Below are positions 12,416 through 25,196 of a stretch of DNA of 64,000 nt, piece by piece (the first letter of the stretch is position 1; every line of letters begins with the position of its first letter). Under the pieces are notes generated by a model. The model did no database searches and was not told the origin of the DNA. It saw only the letters and a program-made list of their open reading frames with translations. Made by a program: the position numbers and the translations under genes. Source of the stretch: Nymphaea colorata (taxonomy: Eukaryota > Streptophyta > Magnoliopsida > Nymphaeales > Nymphaeaceae); contig NC_045146.1 of assembly GCF_008831285.2 (NCBI RefSeq), forward strand, positions 20,887,149 to 20,951,148, read 5' to 3'.

Positions 12416-13469
12416 ATAGGCAATAATTTTGACTTCTCGCAAGCTCTTCTTCAATTCTTTTTGGGAAGGGATTGAAAACTTGTTCTTTCTTACAGTTTTT
12501 TTGTTGAATGCCTTCGCCTGAGCCGTCCATTCCAATCTGTAATGCCATTTGTATTTTGTAGAGCATGGCTCCCTGCGGAGAGAAAACATAGTGGATGACT
12601 ACCTATTTGGTTCTGGTTTCAGTTTTCTCTTTGATCAGAGTGGAACATGGAAGGGACACAACACTTGTACCAGAAGTGGACTGAGCTCCAAGTACTGATT
12701 ATGTTGAGTAGAGTTTCCTGACCATCTTCTGTGAGATTTTCACTTTCTACATTCGGTCCGGGGATGTTGTAGCCCTGTGGTAGTTGGGTTCTGCTGAGAG
12801 TTGAATATGACTCTAGCACAAGCCGCCATACGGGCTTTGTTGGGTGGAATGAACTGCTTGCCGACATAATTGCCCGTGACAATTGGAAGATGTTGATTTC
12901 TTAAGCTCGTGAAAATTTAATGAGGTTATTATTTAAGTTTTTTGGGACCTAAGTGGCGAATGTTCTATGGTACCTTCCGGGCCTGAGTACATATTACTTA
13001 TGGTTTTCCTAATAATTACCCAAAATTTGGTTGGATACATTTTCCGTTCCAATACAAGAAAAATTTGCCATTTTTAGTGATTTCAGCCTCACCAGGCGTC
13101 AGAAGAGGATGGATCCTAAAGGCTAGAGTCCACCTGCAAAGTGTTTCTCTTTATGGACTCTGATCCGCACTTACTTCAGACTCTCAGAGGCCCAATTGTT
13201 ACTTCTCCAGCATTATCCTACCTGTTACAGCACGTAAATGCACTCACAGAGAGAGAAAGAGATAAAGAAAGAGTAAGCACGAAGCGAGAGTTTGCTTGGA
13301 ACATGAATGGCTCTGCAACTTTTGCATCCGTGCTTAGCAAAGGCAAGGAAGCAGTGCGCCCTTACAACTTATTGCATTCCTTCCTGACCAAAGGCAAGGA
13401 AGTTGTGTGCTTCTGCAGTCCATTACATCCCTTCCTGAGCGAAGGCATGAGGATAGAATCCAAGAAATA
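10119..13469. other. Intergenic spacer
   Basis: The region is AT-rich and has no recognisable gene. A TG/AG microsatellite lies at about 12379-12415. A minus-strand open frame at 12619-12882 looks protein-like in composition but matches nothing I know and has no exon partner. Confidence 0.45.
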
Positions 13470-16400
13470 TCTGCATACGAATCTTGAAACACTTCTCGAA
13501 CTGCCACTGGAGTCCTGACAACATGCCTCCCATCTGTCAACTCAAACTCCCGAATGAGAAATCACCGTGCACTTTTCGCAAAGGAGAGAACGTCACTTTG
13601 ATAGTTGCAGACTTGATGGCCTCATTCAAGCAGAGGACGGAGGGGTCCACTGTTATTTTCACACCAGAAGGAGCCTCTACTATGGCTCCTTGTAGGTAGA
13701 ATCAATGTCACCAACGTTTGTAACTGTTCTTGCTCCGTGGTAGTTTCCTTGAGAATGGAAATGGAGACAGAAGGGAGGTTGAGGTCAGAAATAGAGGTTC
13801 TTGATTCACACGATGTTGCAAGTCCTGGTATGGCTTTGATGGTGGACTTGCTGTAACCTAACATAGGAACTGCACATGATCTGCAACTGCCATATCGTAA
13901 ATGAGGCCTGGATCTGTTGCCTCGTTTGGATTAACATGGCCACCTCCATAATCAAATGGATCTGCAAGCTTGCGTGGGTTCCCTTCTGCTATGATTGGAT
14001 TACCATATTCATCCACGGTAGAGGCTGCATAGATAATGGACGCAAGATTAACGTAAATGCAAAAGGAGGCTCCTGCTCCTAAACTGGTCTTTTTTGCAGC
14101 TTTTCTGGTCGTTAGGGCAGGCAAAGCAACGGGGTTATGGAGAGGTACGAACGAAGCTAGATGTTTTTCAAGCTTGTCTTGATTGTATATTGCAGAGAGG
14201 AGCCAGGCCGCAACCCATAAAGAAATCTGAATAGAAAGAGCTGAGCTTGAGCCAGCTTCTATTTTCATGTGAATTTATTAGTACATTCCAATAAGGAGCT
14301 GTTGGGATATAGGCTCCCCACCTTTACTATATGTAAATGTATTAATACTTTGCTTCAAAGCTTAAGGAAAGGTAAATTTTGAAGTTTAAGCTTAGGGGGG
14401 CTAAGGTTAAGTTCTAGCAGTTGTTTTTCACATACTAAGGAAAAGGCCAAGATGAAAACATGAGCTGCTTGGCTTGTTTCTCATTGCTAAGCTTCTTAAA
14501 CCATAATCAGCTTGGCTTGTTTCCTAGCCCTAGTTATAGTAGCCTGATTCTCGTCTAGGCTTCCTCATGATATACTAAGAAGAAAAACTTTAAGAAGAAC
14601 AAAGGGCAGACCCGCATGAAACCTGTGGTGACAATGGCAGATTTTATGGCAGCAGGGCTCCAAGTGGGATGCAAAGACTTGAGCATTGCTGCAATTCCAG
14701 ATAAGTGAGGGCAAGCCATTGATGTTCCGGAACTGAAGCGGTAGGGGACATCTTCAACCCATGCGGCTAGAATATCAACTCTTGGAGCAGCCATATCAGG
14801 CTGTTGTGCACATGAAAATGGTATTGCTTTTATTCAGAAACCAGCCCTGAACTAAAATAGAAAAATGAGAACTAGTTTGATATTCACTTGCATACAATTT
14901 TTTCAACTGGTTTTAGTGTAATATAATCCTAAAACCATATAATGAGAGCTAATAAATGTATCAAATGTTTTTTTTTTGCCTAATGAAGTGGCAGCTGTTA
15001 GCATATGAAGATCTGTATGAAAAACTTAGCTGGAATTTTCAATCTTGCTTTTTCCTTTAATACCTTCTGAACGTCTACAGATAAGGACTTAGGGCCTCTG
15101 GAGAAGAAAGCAGCCACCTTTGGAGAGGTTACCCTTCCCACTGCGCTAGTCGGGGAGCTCAGCTTTACAGTTGGAATTCCTGCCACATCACAGGATATAT
15201 ATGCATGGAAATATATATCAGTAAAAGAGCTAGGAGACACCGGACTTTTCTGCTTAGAGACCAATATTTACTTTGGAATTCTTATGAAGGTACATTTTTT
15301 TCTGGGGAAAGAGGGCAGGCTCACTTTTAGAAACAGTTGACAAATAGACTTGTGGGTTGGTTCCAGAATCTACACATATGACCTGTAAATAAGGGAATAA
15401 AATGATCTTCTAGTTTATGCATTTCAAATCTTAACTAGTTATTTACCTTGGCATCTAAAGCCACTGTCTCAAAAAGATAATAAAAAGGACTCAATTTTGG
15501 TAATGAATGCCTTTGTCAAAAGATGGATCTGATCTTCAAACACATAGCAATATATGGGAAAAGGGAAAAGAAAAAGAAGAAGAAGGAAAAAACACACGCA
15601 GTGACGCAGCCTGACCTTGAGGCCTTGATATAGGCATATATTTATGCTTCAATAGCATAGTCAACTTGAGCAAATGGTATTGAGTCGGGGACTGTGCATA
15701 GGAGGTTCATGTTATGCATTGCAAAGATCATGGCAGCACCTCTTGCACTTGGCACAGTTAATTTAGCAGACCGGAAATAAAAGTTTGGAGCTTATCCGTT
15801 GAAACAAAGCACTAGTTTCCCCGCTACCAGCGAAGAATTCAGTGATCTTGGTTGACAACTGGAATAATATTGACAAATAAAGTTACCTTCTTAAAGAGAA
15901 TGGGAAAAGAAAACAAATTTGGTAAAAAAAAAAACAAAAAAAAATGAAGGAAGAACCGATGGGTGGGTGTTGCATTCCTATAAACTAAAAAGATCTGCCA
16001 TTTGGTTGAATGAATTGGGCCCATTTGGTTGAATGAATTGGGCCCTCTTTTCTAGCATAAAAATTATTAATTAGGAGACCCATGAGGCACACCAAGCTAA
16101 TTTGCTTTGGAAACTACCTTCAAATCTTTGCTAATCTGTAGGAATTTAACATGACAGGCTAGTACTACTACCAACAGTGTGCTGAATTAGCAACGTCCCC
16201 ACCATATACAATGCTTCTGAATGCATCCTCTGTTTCAACTGAGAAGATCGACTGCCCCAACATCACCATTCATGAACTGCATATTAGGATAAACAAGAAA
16301 AAAGTTCAACTTGGTATCCTCACACAAGGACCAAGAAATATGAAGTTTCTTGAGAAATTAACATTATGAGCTATCTGATCAAATAGGGGTGGCAGCATGT

Positions 16401-17490
16401 GAGTCGCCTAGTTTTATATGATTAGATAACTCGAAATGGCTTTGCATGAGAACATGTTCTTAGTTCTCTTATTCTAGGAGCCCATATAGCTTTTACCATT
16501 CAAAACTTTAATTATGAGCAAACCATTCAAGTTACACAATTATTTCATTTGTCTAACGACTTACAATGAGCGTCCTGTTGTTTCCGAGAGTTACGACAGT
16601 AAGAAACGAACGATCAACGGTGCTAGCAGCCAATGTTATGATCCAAGGCGCCGTATTCCCGACCTTCTGGGGGCTGGGCCCAGAGTTTCCGGCCGAACTC
16701 ACGACAGTGATTCCTCTAGCCACTGCATGAAATGCACCAATCGATATATTATTTCTGGCTTCCAGGCAGCCCGGATGAGGAGGCTGGTTGATGCCCACTG
16801 AAACGGAGACAATATCTACGCCATCACTTATGGCACTATCAAAGGCAGCCAACATGTCATGCGGAACTGCAGGCGCCTTGACCCCTGCTGGCAAGCCTTG
16901 TAGATGTCCAAGCGAGCACGAGGAGCTCCTCCTCTCTCCAAGCAGTGGCCAAGTCCGCCCCAGCTATCGTTGCGCACGAAAGAGCCGGCCGCAGTGGAGA
17001 CAGTGTGAGTCCCGTGGTCATCAGCGTCCCTCAGAGACAGAAACTCCGAGCCTCGTTCAGCAGGCGACTGCTGCGCCTGGCCTGATTCATGGACGGCACT
17101 GATCCCGTTTAGGAAAAAGCGAGCACCAATTATCGTCTTGTTGCAGTTTGAGGCGTTGAAGCGCATTCCTTCCTGGCACACGCCTTTCCATGTTGGTGGC
17201 ACTGGTCCTAGCCCTCGTCGCTGAAGCTTTCCGGCTCCGGCCAGATTCCTGTGGAACATCTTCCAGTTACACACCAATTAAGATCAAGATGTACGACCTT
17301 TAGGTGTTGTCTGCATTAAGGCACAAGCTCATATGTTTTACCTGCGTTTATACCATAGTTTGCATCGGACAGAAGACTATTTGGAGTCCCATGTCTGAGG
17401 CACAATCCCACTTTCGTGTGTGAAGTTTGTATATTCGGCTTGGCATGACGTGAACCACCACAGGAAGTCCTGCATGTTCGAACATTTGAG

Positions 17491-17623
<133 letters not shown>

Positions 17624-17916
17624 CACTAATTTCGTGGTAGGTCGTCCATGTTATTATCCTCCATGAAACTTCATGGTCTTAATGGATAGGATCGGCCTTA
17701 TGATAAAATTGAATGGTCATTGAACCAGATCTGGCTAGCCGATGTGTTGTTGCCAAGAGGTGGTTACGTGCACCGGCGCACCCTGCATGGCTCCTAGTGT
17801 ATGACATATCCCTCTAGCCCACTCTTAACTGTAGGTGTCATGCGCTTGTTACTGCATCGGATCAACCTTTTGATAAAATGAATGGCCGGCCCTTGAACCA
17901 GAACTGGCTAACAGGT

Positions 17917-18106
17917 GCATGTCGTTGCCACGAGGTGGTTATATGCATTGGGTTTTGCCATGCTGGCCCACTTCTAGGAGTAGGTGTCATGAACATGGGT
18001 CTATGCACAATGTCGTTGCCACGAGGTAGTTACATGCATTGGGTTTCACCATGTTGGCCCACTGCCACTTCTAGGGGTAGGAGTCATGAACATGGGTCTA
18101 TGCACA
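17917..18106 (+). repeat. ~95-bp tandem duplication
   Basis: Two head-to-tail units start near 17917 and 18010. Both contain a GTTGCCACGAGGT string and end in CATGAACATGGGTCTATGCA. A third, more diverged unit appears at about 17748-17840. The units are non-coding; the open frame across them is incidental. Confidence 0.8.
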
Positions 18107-18850
18107 ATGCATATGCACAATGCAGCCAGGCCTGTGTATATAAACCAGCTTTGGTCGTTGCCACTTTCTAAACCTGTCACCTACATATCTTGTCCCACTA
18201 AAAAGTATGGAATCACACAGTTTATACCCGGTGAACCCGCATTTTAAAATGTCCCATTTTTTATAGGAATAGGATGCAGCTAAACATTTCTTCGTTAAAA
18301 TATGCAATAAGTTTTCAAAACGAGAGGTCCCTAAAGGTGCAATCTAGATTTATGTGTAAGGCCGTTATATAAGCTTGATCTTTTCTTGAAACCTTATTTA
18401 GGAATTATCAGCTGCTTCAGCTTGAGAAAATATCGGGTATACTGTAAATGCGATTCTGAAACCCAAATAGACACAACGTTATTTTGTGTATAGCCTGTTT
18501 GAATGGCTCAAATCAGAGCATGTTATGAACCTTGATTTAGAAAGGTCTATTTTGATGCTGAAACCAGGTTCCCGACTCCGGCCAGATTCCCTGTGGAACA
18601 TCTTCCATGTTATACACCAATTAAGACCAAGAAGGACGAAATTTACATGTGGTCTGCATTAAGGCACAGGGTCATATGTTACACCTGTGCCCATTACTCC
18701 AATTATCTCATCTTCATCATAGTTGGCATCGGACAGAAGAGTGTTTGGAGTCCCAGGTGTGAGGCCCAGTAAATCCCAGCTTCTTGTCGTGTCAAGTTCG
18801 TACATTCGGCTTGGCATGACGTGAACCACCACGGGAAATCCTGCATGAAT

Positions 18851-19870
18851 GGAGGGTGTGTATATATATATATATATAAATATATTACACTGATTTCGTG
18901 GTAGGTCGTCCCTGTCATAATCCGTTATGAAACTTCAAGGTGTTAATGGATCCGATCGACCTTTTGATATAAGTGAATGACCTTCGAACCATGATGCACC
19001 GACCCTTGCATCGTGCATTGTGCAGCATGTAACCATTGTTGTTATCAAGTGTGGATCAGCTTCTACACTCCAACAATCGATCTACACGACTCGTCGAAGA
19101 CTTTCGCCTTTACTGAGCCGTCCGTTGAATCATTGGCCACTTAAGAGACAGGATGCATGCTGATTTACACGCTAAATTTACGCTAGAGAGCAATATTGAG
19201 ATATCGACGTTTTTTGCGAATAACTTGGAAGGGGGTAAAGGGGCCAGGCTATTCACTCCTCTTTCGAAAACCAAGTTTTGCAGGTCTTGGCACGTCATTT
19301 GATGCAACCTAAACCTGGTTTTGGATGCAGAACCGGGTTTTGTTTCTAAAACTAGTTTTGGACTGTCGATTTCATCAGCCAGTTGGGAAAATCTGATTCG
19401 ACACCCAAACCTAGTTTCGGATGTCACCCAAACACACCTTCCACTAGTTAAGTTGGTATGATGTGAATTGTTTGTTTCATACAAAAATATGCCATTTTAT
19501 TTTTGTGACATTTAATAGCTTCTTATATTTTCATACATTTTCCATTCATTTGTAAAATTAGATTTATGGAAAATAACTTGAAACGCTGAGATGCACGCTT
19601 TCAAGATGACTTTGGCCTACACATGAAATCACCAAGAAGCCTCACTGTTCCAAGAGTATATCGTTGCCAATACGAGCTCGATACCCTGACATTCTCATCC
19701 AAATATACATTAAAACCGCCACAAGACAAAAAGGCAAAAGCTAGAAAAGAATGAAGAAAATGTCACGGTATTATGATACAAAATCATGGAGGTATACTTC
19801 AATCGACACCGCTTATGGCTTCTTTTGAACATGCACTGCAGAGAGGAGCTTAATGTGGGGAGATGAGAAT
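18851..19870. other. Intergenic spacer
   Basis: No gene is seen. The segment 19230-19442 contains AAACCTGG/AAACTAG-type strings and ends in GATGTCACCCAAACACAC, resembling the ends of a short dispersed repeat also found at about 26.7, 47.1 and 47.9 kb. Confidence 0.45.
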
Positions 19871-20144
19871 TCAGAAGATGGCATTCCAAACAGCACCTTC
19901 GCCCTCGCCACAGCGCTCATGCACTTCTTGCATCCTCTCAACAGACTTGCAAATGCCACTGCAGCTCCAATCAAATGATGCAGCACAAGGATTTCCAGCT
20001 TGAGTCTTCCACTCACAATCTACATTGTTGCCCCAAGAATTGTGGTCACTCCTTTGTATACTAAGTTTGTGCAAGGCATCGATGTTCACCCATGTATTTA
20101 TATGTGTCTAATATGTGTGTGTACGTGTGTATGTGTGTCTGTGA

Positions 20145-20190
<46 letters not shown>

Positions 20191-23100
20191 GCAGGAGTAG
20201 TATATCTTGCTTTAGCACAGTGTAGACGGTTCTAAGTCAGATAAGGGCAACAAATTAAACAAATGCTTGCTTGAGAAAGAAGAAAACGGCCAAACAAGTA
20301 GGCCTTCCACGCACGGATATCATAAGCAAATTTTTCGTTTGCATGGGTTCATGGAAGAGATGCTGCATGGATGTTGTACCTAATAAACATGGTTTTGCTA
20401 GGCTACCCTAAACTTGGCGAAGCTCAAGTGGCTCAAGGCAATGGTCAGATATACACCATGGGGATGCATGTGTCTTGGCTCAAATATGAACCTTAAAGGG
20501 ATCAATAAAATTTGGAAGATCCATGAGAGCTGGATCAGAGTTAAAGCACGAGGAGGTGTAAGTCATAGATTCTCCTCCCATAGATTGTCACACTCCAGCT
20601 GGAAGCAGTTTAGGAAGATTCAAGTTGCAGATGATTGATATGAAGCCGACCAACTAGATGCTTAATATAACCAAACGATAGCTGGAGAAATGTACATTTT
20701 AAGGCAATAATTTATGAATCTTATGGAACCTAAAATTGAGTTACGGATGGAAAATCAATAAGCAGAGGGAAGCTATTCCATGGAAATGAATGGCATAACA
20801 TGGGTACGAGGCACAAGTAACCAGTCAACCAGTAGCTTATTATGCATAATAACCTTTCAAGTTTTCTGGTATTTATTCGCTTATTTTAGCTATTAGGTAA
20901 GGCAAGCACAAATTTCAAAAAGAGAGAGAGACAACATCCTAAGATAAAACAAGGTAATGTCATAATAATCATTCACAAGAACATACCTATAAAGGAAGGG
21001 GGACTACAGATAGAACAACCAAGCAACTTTAAATGTTTACAGCTGTATTTTGAAACTATAGGGGCTTTATAAATAAAGCCCGGTAAGTTGAGCTAAGAAC
21101 TTGAAAAAGCTAATGTTAGCTGATGGCATGATGAAACATTTGCAAGAAGAATAGCATCAAAAGGGCGCTTCAATGAGGCAGCAAACAAGCCTTATTAATG
21201 TTTTCTATAACAATATCATCTCATATAGGCACAATAACATATGGTTTGGCAGAAACTGACATATTTGGAGTTGCATAATAGGAGTTTGCTGAGTGACTAC
21301 AATAAGATGGAACAGCAAGGGATACATAAGTGCAATATATTATGCTATGTCACATGAATGCTGCAAATAGGCATCCAAATAGGCCGTATCCCGACTCAAG
21401 TGCACACCAGGTATGGGTGCCACTGGATGTTTGAGTGTAATAATTGATGATAATCATATTTATGCTCTAATTCAAATGGATTTATGGTAATCAAATTTAC
21501 TCTCCGACTCAAACGTATTTTTTTCTTTTGTATTTGTATACGTAAGCATCATACACATAGACACACATGAAGTTGCTGCAAAATCACCCAAGCTTTTCTG
21601 GAAAATGGTGCATTCACACCAGCAACTTGCACCTGCCTGAGTGCACTCATGCGAGGTGGGCATCACATGATAACCAGAATTTTTTGCAGGAAAATGCTGT
21701 TCTCCATAAAGTAAGAGAAATAAAGCTAATGTTACCACCGTCGAGAGGAAAACAAACACATAATCAATAAGTTAAATTAAAGAACTGCAGCTTTTAAAAG
21801 AAAAGACCTGGTGGTGTTCCACAGCAGAGGTTCCGGTCATCGATATGCTCCACGTCTAGACCAATAAACCAAGAACCAAGAGAGACATCTTCATTTGCGT
21901 ATTTATGCAGAATAGGCCTGCAAAATGTGTACATAGTATTATTGACACACTTGTAAAGTCAAGCAAAAATGTGTGTCAAAGGGAGTCACCTGTTTATGGA
22001 AATGTAGGTTGCCAAATCTTTAGAGATTGCATATAACTGCCCAGTTGCATGTCTGAAGTATTTGTTTCCCTCTTCACCAAATTTCCAGTATTCTGGTTCA
22101 TGATACTTAGCCCCCCTAATGTAAGTAGCAACTTCAGTTATAATCCAAAAAATAAGGCCAAATGCATTCCACTACCAAGACAAGTTATTATCTAATAAGA
22201 ATAAATAACATCTTACTTTTGTGCTAAAACAGGTCCAGACTTCATACACCCAATATAAACACGAGGTTTTGCACGATGACGCATCAGGGTAGAGGCTATC
22301 ATGCCTGCAACCTCCAAAAGAAGATCTTTGGTCTACTGCTCACAAATGAAGTAAAAGTATAATTGAAAAGCAAAACCAACCTAGATTTGCATGCACATCA
22401 TCGTCAACTTTGATGAAGAAATCAGCATCCCACTTCGCCACTGCAGTTGAGAAGTATATTTGAGTCTTGGAAGATAACTCATGGTAACCTTCTACATGAT
22501 TCTGCAAAAGATAATGATGCTTGAATAAATAGCTCTGAGCTTCATTAGTTTAATGAAGATCAGCATATATGGTGATTGCACATGCTTAATATGAACAGAG
22601 AAATTGTAGATACCAATCGCAAGAAGTCTTGGTGTTGTGCCTCCTCTGCATCAATAGCACGATCCAGAACACCCCCAGAAGTTGCACTAGAGAACCAACG
22701 TTTGCCATCAATAGTTGAAAGACAGAACCGCAAGCAAATTCACAGATCAGTTGTATCTTAAGTGTAGAATAAAGTATTTCAGGTTGTTTCATACACCAGC
22801 ACTTAAAAGAAGAAGTAGTTTACTATAACTGTACCTGTGGCCAATAACAAACCGTATGATAACTCCTTTTTCCTTTTCTAATTGTTTAAGTTTTGATCCT
22901 AAACAAATTCATGGCAACAAGAAACAAAATCACAACTATTAGCCTTCAACAAAGAAGACCTGAAGATTCAGAACAACTAGCCTTCCAAAATAGTCAATGA
23001 ATTATAGACAAAGTAAATAGCATAACATGAACCTTGTGGCATCCATGTGTCTCTGATAGAGTCCCGGCGCTTCCGACTACTGAATGCAGTGATGATGCCC

Positions 23101-25196
23101 ATAACAAAGAAAACTTTTGGACGTTCTCTTGGAATTTCAGCTCCTTGGTTTGTAACTGCAGGAGGACCATTTAGGTTGGTTGCCTGTGCTGCCCTAGTTG
23201 CAGCCAGTTGCATCTCCAAACTGGAGATTGTCTTATCCAAAGTCCTGAAAATAACATAATATACATGTGCATGGCTTAGCTAAACGTTTAAAAATTAGCA
23301 CCATGAAAATAAAACTTTTGAGTTAAAATCTCACAGAGCATGGGACAATTCTGGAAAATTAAGCATACACAAAGAATAAAATAGTTATGTTTCTCATAAA
23401 TTAGAAATGAATTCGTATGTCTAAGCAGCACAGGCAATTACATGATTACATCATGTGTCCTTGAGACCTGACTAAGGATGTTTGCAGCATGAATAGAAGT
23501 CTCGCTCTGAAACATTAGATAACCAATGATGCCATGTCAGGTAACCAAAAACTTCATGTCCAAATTGTACATGATAAAGAACAACATTGAAAAGCAGACT
23601 ACATTCTTGGTGTCACAGTCGGCAGCAACATTGATGCTCGCTTCATGATAATCCTTGAGAGACTCAGCTTTCTCATTTACTTTAACTGGATCAGAACTCC
23701 CAATCCTACATGGCACAGTGAACTATGTCAACATAACTCTATGCCCGCATTGTCAAATCATAGGGTGAGAAATAAACGTAAATATAGATCCTTAAAACAT
23801 TAGATGAAAGTAAATGCAACAGAAAAGATTGCATAATATTTTATTATCTCTATCGCAGTATTTTTATCAAATGGATACAGCTGCACATATAGACAGCCAT
23901 TTTTGTGATGTTTCCAAAGACCTCTAACTTAACTTAGATGGTCGAGCAGCAGATAAAGCTCATATTTAAGGAAGAACATGGGCATTCTCCCCCTCACCCT
24001 AAAGTATTTACGAAACTCGCAGATTGTTTACCATCTCTGTTCACAATATCCCTAAATCAAGTGCTGCACGTGATATCCATGTCAACATACCAAGGAGGCG
24101 ATGAGGCAACGTCTTGACTCTCAGGTTAGAGATGGTTGAATATGACGAGTCAAGAATATACATGTCAACACAGCATGAATCTCTTCTCACCAGCTCACTA
24201 CCTTTGACAATTTAAGAAAAGGTACAATCTCTGGTTGCCAGTAGCCTTCAATGTCTGGGTGCTACCCAGCTCTCTCCATAACCACTAGAAAAGAAAGTTG
24301 AGACAAACTATCGACGACGTCCTTGCAGACTGAAACTTTAGCCACATATGGGGAACAAGAGAGGCCTTTGTTGTTGTTTGCGGCCACCGGCACTGACCAT
24401 GCATCTGCTAGTAATAAGGGCAGAAAATAAAGAGATAGTGCATGTTCAAATACAAGCTTGTCCCACGCCCCAACTAGCCATGCACAAGCACACCAATATT
24501 ATCGATACAAGATTTCCATTTAAGCATAATTTACTCAAGGAGGAAAACATTCAGTAACACCGAGTAGATGCTTTCCTATCTTAATATAACCAGAAAGTTG
24601 ATAGTGAAGCATAACTTTGGGTAATTGAATTACCCAGACATAATCCCAGAGAAAGTGTCACTATTAGACTTGCAAGATAACCATAGGTCACGGTTTCACT
24701 GATCGCTGCCGATATTCATGAAAGGTGTACATGTTATTTGCTGAACCCTTTCTCCCGGCTCCACAGATGCTTATAAATGTAACTCCTTTGGTCCATATTA
24801 GCGGGACTAAGCAATCAGAAGCTGGAACGCTTCCAAAGAACGGAGGGAAAAAAAAATGAAAAGAAAGGATTGAGGAATGGATTCAAGAAACAATAATCAC
24901 AAGGAACCACACGGAATTCGAAATACTCAACCAGAAACGATAATAAACACGACCGTAGAAACCTCCCCGTTTATCTTCTTACAGGAAAAGATTTTGAAGC
25001 ATTCCCATTTCAAAACCAGATGCGGAAAGCAGGAACGCCAACCAGAGAGAACGAGAGAGAGAGAGAGAGACCGGTTGGAAATGAGAGCACCAAAGCAGAA
25101 GCTGGAAATGCAGAAGAGAGTGAGCCATCTGGTGCTGATCCCACCAACACCACCTGGTCCCCTTTGATTCCTTCCTCCAACAGGCAACCCCATCAT
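19871..25196 (-). CDS. Beta-1,3-galactosyltransferase (GT31, DUF4094 plus Galactosyl_T)
   Basis: This is a type II Golgi glycosyltransferase of the plant group that adds beta-1,3-galactose, for example to arabinogalactan proteins. Eleven coding exons on the minus strand join in phase to 411 residues: 25196-25072, 23705-23603, 23506-23442, 23244-23033, 22898-22835, 22686-22614, 22501-22381, 22304-22217, 22115-21990, 21917-21808, 20019-19871. A single membrane anchor lies at about 23-40 ([17 protein letters not shown]). A DUF4094 stem follows (about 42-115, with [14 protein letters not shown]), then the catalytic domain from about 140 with [19 protein letters not shown], the metal-binding DDD at 247-249 ([13 protein letters not shown]) and NEDVSLGSW at 334-342. 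The Cys-rich end ([11 protein letters not shown]) is typical of the B3GALT7/8-like group. The first donor sits in a CT run (CCG|GTCTCT) and is the least certain junction. The start codon could also be the next ATG at 25193. Confidence 0.95.
20147..20187 (+). repeat. (TA)n microsatellite in last intron of galactosyltransferase
   Basis: A TA run preceded by a GTGT-rich stretch lies in the 1.8-kb intron 10 (20020-21807), about 130 bases from the last exon. It is non-coding and potentially polymorphic. Confidence 0.9.

Noticed and set aside
12619-12882. Protein-like minus-strand frame downstream of the subtilase remnant
   Set aside because: No recognisable motif, no splice partner and no family memory; composition alone is not enough.
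13141-13518. 125-codon plus-strand frame
   Set aside because: It overlaps the minus-strand subtilase C-terminal remnant near 13500 and shows only internal low-complexity repetition (AFAK/GKEV-like units).
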